Positions 62,466 through 64,000 of a DNA stretch of 64,000 bases are shown one piece after another. The position numbers were made by a program, and so were the translations under genes. Where the stretch lies: NCBI RefSeq assembly GCF_014803385.1, contig NZ_JACYFC010000003.1, forward strand, positions 1 to 64,000. The letters are read 5' to 3'. How positions within the stretch are numbered: position 1 is the first letter of the stretch; each line of letters begins with the position of its first letter. This stretch comes from Marinomonas colpomeniae. GTDB lineage: Bacteria; Pseudomonadota; Gammaproteobacteria; Pseudomonadales; Marinomonadaceae. Below the pieces are notes generated by a model that did not search any database, was not told the origin of the DNA, and saw only the letters and a program-made list of their open reading frames with translations.

Positions 62466-64000
62466 TTAGAATTTATAAGCGGCGCTTAAGCGAATGTCTC
62501 GACCCGCTTCATAAGAGCCGATAATTGCTTCATAGCCTGTATGATCAGTGTAGTCAGCAACACTGGCATGGCTTAAGTATTCCTTATCAAAAAGGTTATT
62601 TACCGTTAAGGTTAAGGTTAATGAATCGTCTTTTAAAGGAACCCATTGAGCATATATATCGTGTGTCGTATAGCCTGGTTTATCAATGTTGAGTTCCGTT
62701 CCACCAACGTCTAAGTCTATATCATGTATGCCTTTCACCATTTCAGCTGACCAACCTACTTTAAATTTTTTATTGAATTCATAATCCAGGCTTAGCGCTA
62801 AGGTATCACCGATCGAATTAGCCGTTGATCCATAGACATAGCGAGTAACAATGTCATCACCAGATACAGTATCTGCACTATGAAAATGAAGGCCAGCGAT
62901 TAGACTATTTAAGCGATAAGTTACATCTAAGTAGTAGCCGTTTGTTTCAATAGGATCCTCTAAATTTGTATAAACTTTACCCCATGGTAAGGTAAGGCCA
63001 ATAACGTCATTGATAGTGGATTGATAAACACCAAATCCAACTTCTAATCGGTTTGTATTGTAATTTATACCTAGCTCAATATTTTCCGATGTTTCTGCTG
63101 TTAAGTCACTTGAGTTGCTAGAGCTATCGAGTTTGAATGCATCTTTCGCTTCAGCACCTCTTAAGGCTTGTGCATAATTTGCCGTTACGTTTAACGTGTC
63201 ATTGATATGGTATGTTGTGCCAATATTAGGAGACAAGCCACCGTCAGAAAGTTCTTGCCCGTTTACATCTGTTAACTCATATTGGTCATAGCGTAAACCT
63301 GTGGATAAAATAAGCTTATCTGATAAGTCTATTGTGTCTTGTATATAGAGCCCTGCGACATTACCTGTTTCAGAAAGGTCACTATTAATGTAGTAACTTG
63401 TGTCGTCTCTATAGTTAAGGCCATAGGTAAGTTGGTGGCTACTAATTAAGCTAGTATTTTCTAGCGTCAAACCTAAAGTTTCAAAGTAGCCGCTATAGCT
63501 TGTGCCACTGTATTCTCTTTCTTGTTGGTTTTTTGTTCGATAAACTGTGATGCTTGTATCAATTAGATCATTATCACGATTAGTAAAATCATAATTTAAA
63601 GTAGTCGTTTCACGATCAGCGGTGGTTGGCTCTGTAACATTTTTAGTGCTATGTGTTGCCCATTCTGGCTTATAGTTGACATCACCTTCTTCCGTTAAAT
63701 TCTCGTGAGAAATAGACAAAGTTTGTTCGTCGGTTAGATGGGTTTTAACTTTTAGGAACCCCAATTCTTCTTCAGACTCACTACCACCGATCTCGTCACT
63801 ATTACCATCTTCGTAATTATCATGTTGGCCACTTATGATACTTAACATGGCTTGCGTATTGCCAGAAGAGGTACGACCATAAATCGTGGCGCTGTTTTTT
63901 AGGCTGTTCCCATTGGTGCTATAAGTGGATTTAAGTAAGGCTCCGATGTTTTGATTGTCTTTTAATAAATCACTTGCGTCTTTAGTGATAAACCGAACAG
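62466..64000 (-). CDS. TonB-dependent outer membrane receptor, N-terminus outside window
   Basis: 510 codons are visible, with the frame open across the right end of the window, so the plug domain is missing. An internal Met at 63848 is not the start, because the frame continues upstream with VRFITKDASDLLKDN and NSATIYGRTSSG, typical early barrel strands. The rest is a 22-strand-type barrel with GLYIQDTIDLSDKLILSTGLRYD and LSPNIGTTYHINDTLNVTANYAQALRG. It ends ...RDIRLSAAYKF with the C-terminal Phe. It imports an iron complex or similar ligand for the ABC system downstream. Confidence 0.92.
   Translation of the reverse strand, partial: VRFITKDASDLLKDNQNIGALLKSTYSTNGNSLKNSATIYGRTSSGNTQAMLSIISGQHDNYEDGNSDEIGGSESEEELGFLKVKTHLTDEQTLSISHENLTEEGDVNYKPEWATHSTKNVTEPTTADRETTTLNYDFTNRDNDLIDTSITVYRTKNQQEREYSGTSYSGYFETLGLTLENTSLISSHQLTYGLNYRDDTSYYINSDLSETGNVAGLYIQDTIDLSDKLILSTGLRYDQYELTDVNGQELSDGGLSPNIGTTYHINDTLNVTANYAQALRGAEAKDAFKLDSSSNSSDLTAETSENIELGINYNTNRLEVGFGVYQSTINDVIGLTLPWGKVYTNLEDPIETNGYYLDVTYRLNSLIAGLHFHSADTVSGDDIVTRYVYGSTANSIGDTLALSLDYEFNKKFKVGWSAEMVKGIHDIDLDVGGTELNIDKPGYTTHDIYAQWVPLKDDSLTLTLTVNNLFDKEYLSHASVADYTDHTGYEAIIGSYEAGRDIRLSAAYKF

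Noticed and set aside
63700..63848. Complete receptor gene starting at the Met at 63848
   Set aside because: The frame continues without a stop to the window end and encodes typical receptor sequence there, so this Met is internal.

Overview
The window looks like chromosomal DNA of a marine gammaproteobacterium of the Oceanospirillales type, closest in flavour to Marinomonas. That placement is an inference from gene content and gene order (an ndk-rlmN-pilF-rodZ-ispG-hisS-yfgM-bamB-der block, an iscR-led suf operon, long AT-rich intergenic spaces), not from a marker gene. No rRNA, tRNA, CRISPR array or complete insertion sequence was seen.

Layout. 1-5525: an envelope pair (DUF3015 and DUF4105 proteins), a LysR regulator divergent from an EamA exporter, and a small membrane-anchored unknown. 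5720-13732: an Fe-S assembly operon, iscR-sufB-sufC-sufD-sufS-sufA-sufT-sufE-iscS, with a good match to a type 1 IscR site in front of iscR. 13969-18930: a tight four-gene operon of a coiled-coil protein, an OmpA-domain membrane protein with a large cytoplasmic part, a Ras-like small GTPase, and a PAS/degenerate-GGDEF/EAL protein. This looks like an uncharacterised envelope-to-c-di-GMP signalling system and is the most interesting part of the window. 19155-28262: the conserved housekeeping block from ndk to der. 28544-36636: an unknown membrane protein, ygiQ, tpm, a 49-codon ybaM gene, a chemoreceptor with a histidine-rich membrane sensor, an LRR-protein kinase, and a type II lumazine synthase (ribH) under an FMN riboswitch. 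37224-45643: an MliC-like lipoprotein and a cobalamin cluster, cobJ-cobM-cobW-cobN-cbiX, with histidine-rich metal-handling segments in CobW and CbiX.

45644-53569 is an accessory region. It holds REP-like palindromes, a probable integron gene cassette (46403-46989) with a well-formed attC-like site, two GNAT acetyltransferases, a repeated 19-mer, a Phd/ParE toxin-antitoxin pair, a short-chain dehydrogenase, an aldo/keto reductase lying between an intact VF530 gene and a decayed fragment of the same gene, and a lipoate-ligase-like protein. 53570-58568 is a polyamine-type ABC transporter operon followed, after a terminator-like hairpin, by a carbon-nitrogen hydrolase. 58701-64000, on the minus strand, holds glyoxalase I and an iron-complex uptake operon (TonB-dependent receptor cut by the window end, then binding protein, permease and ATPase).

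Coordinates were read by hand. Several start codons were moved from the longest open frame to an internal start supported by a ribosome binding site or by family alignment from memory; each case is stated.
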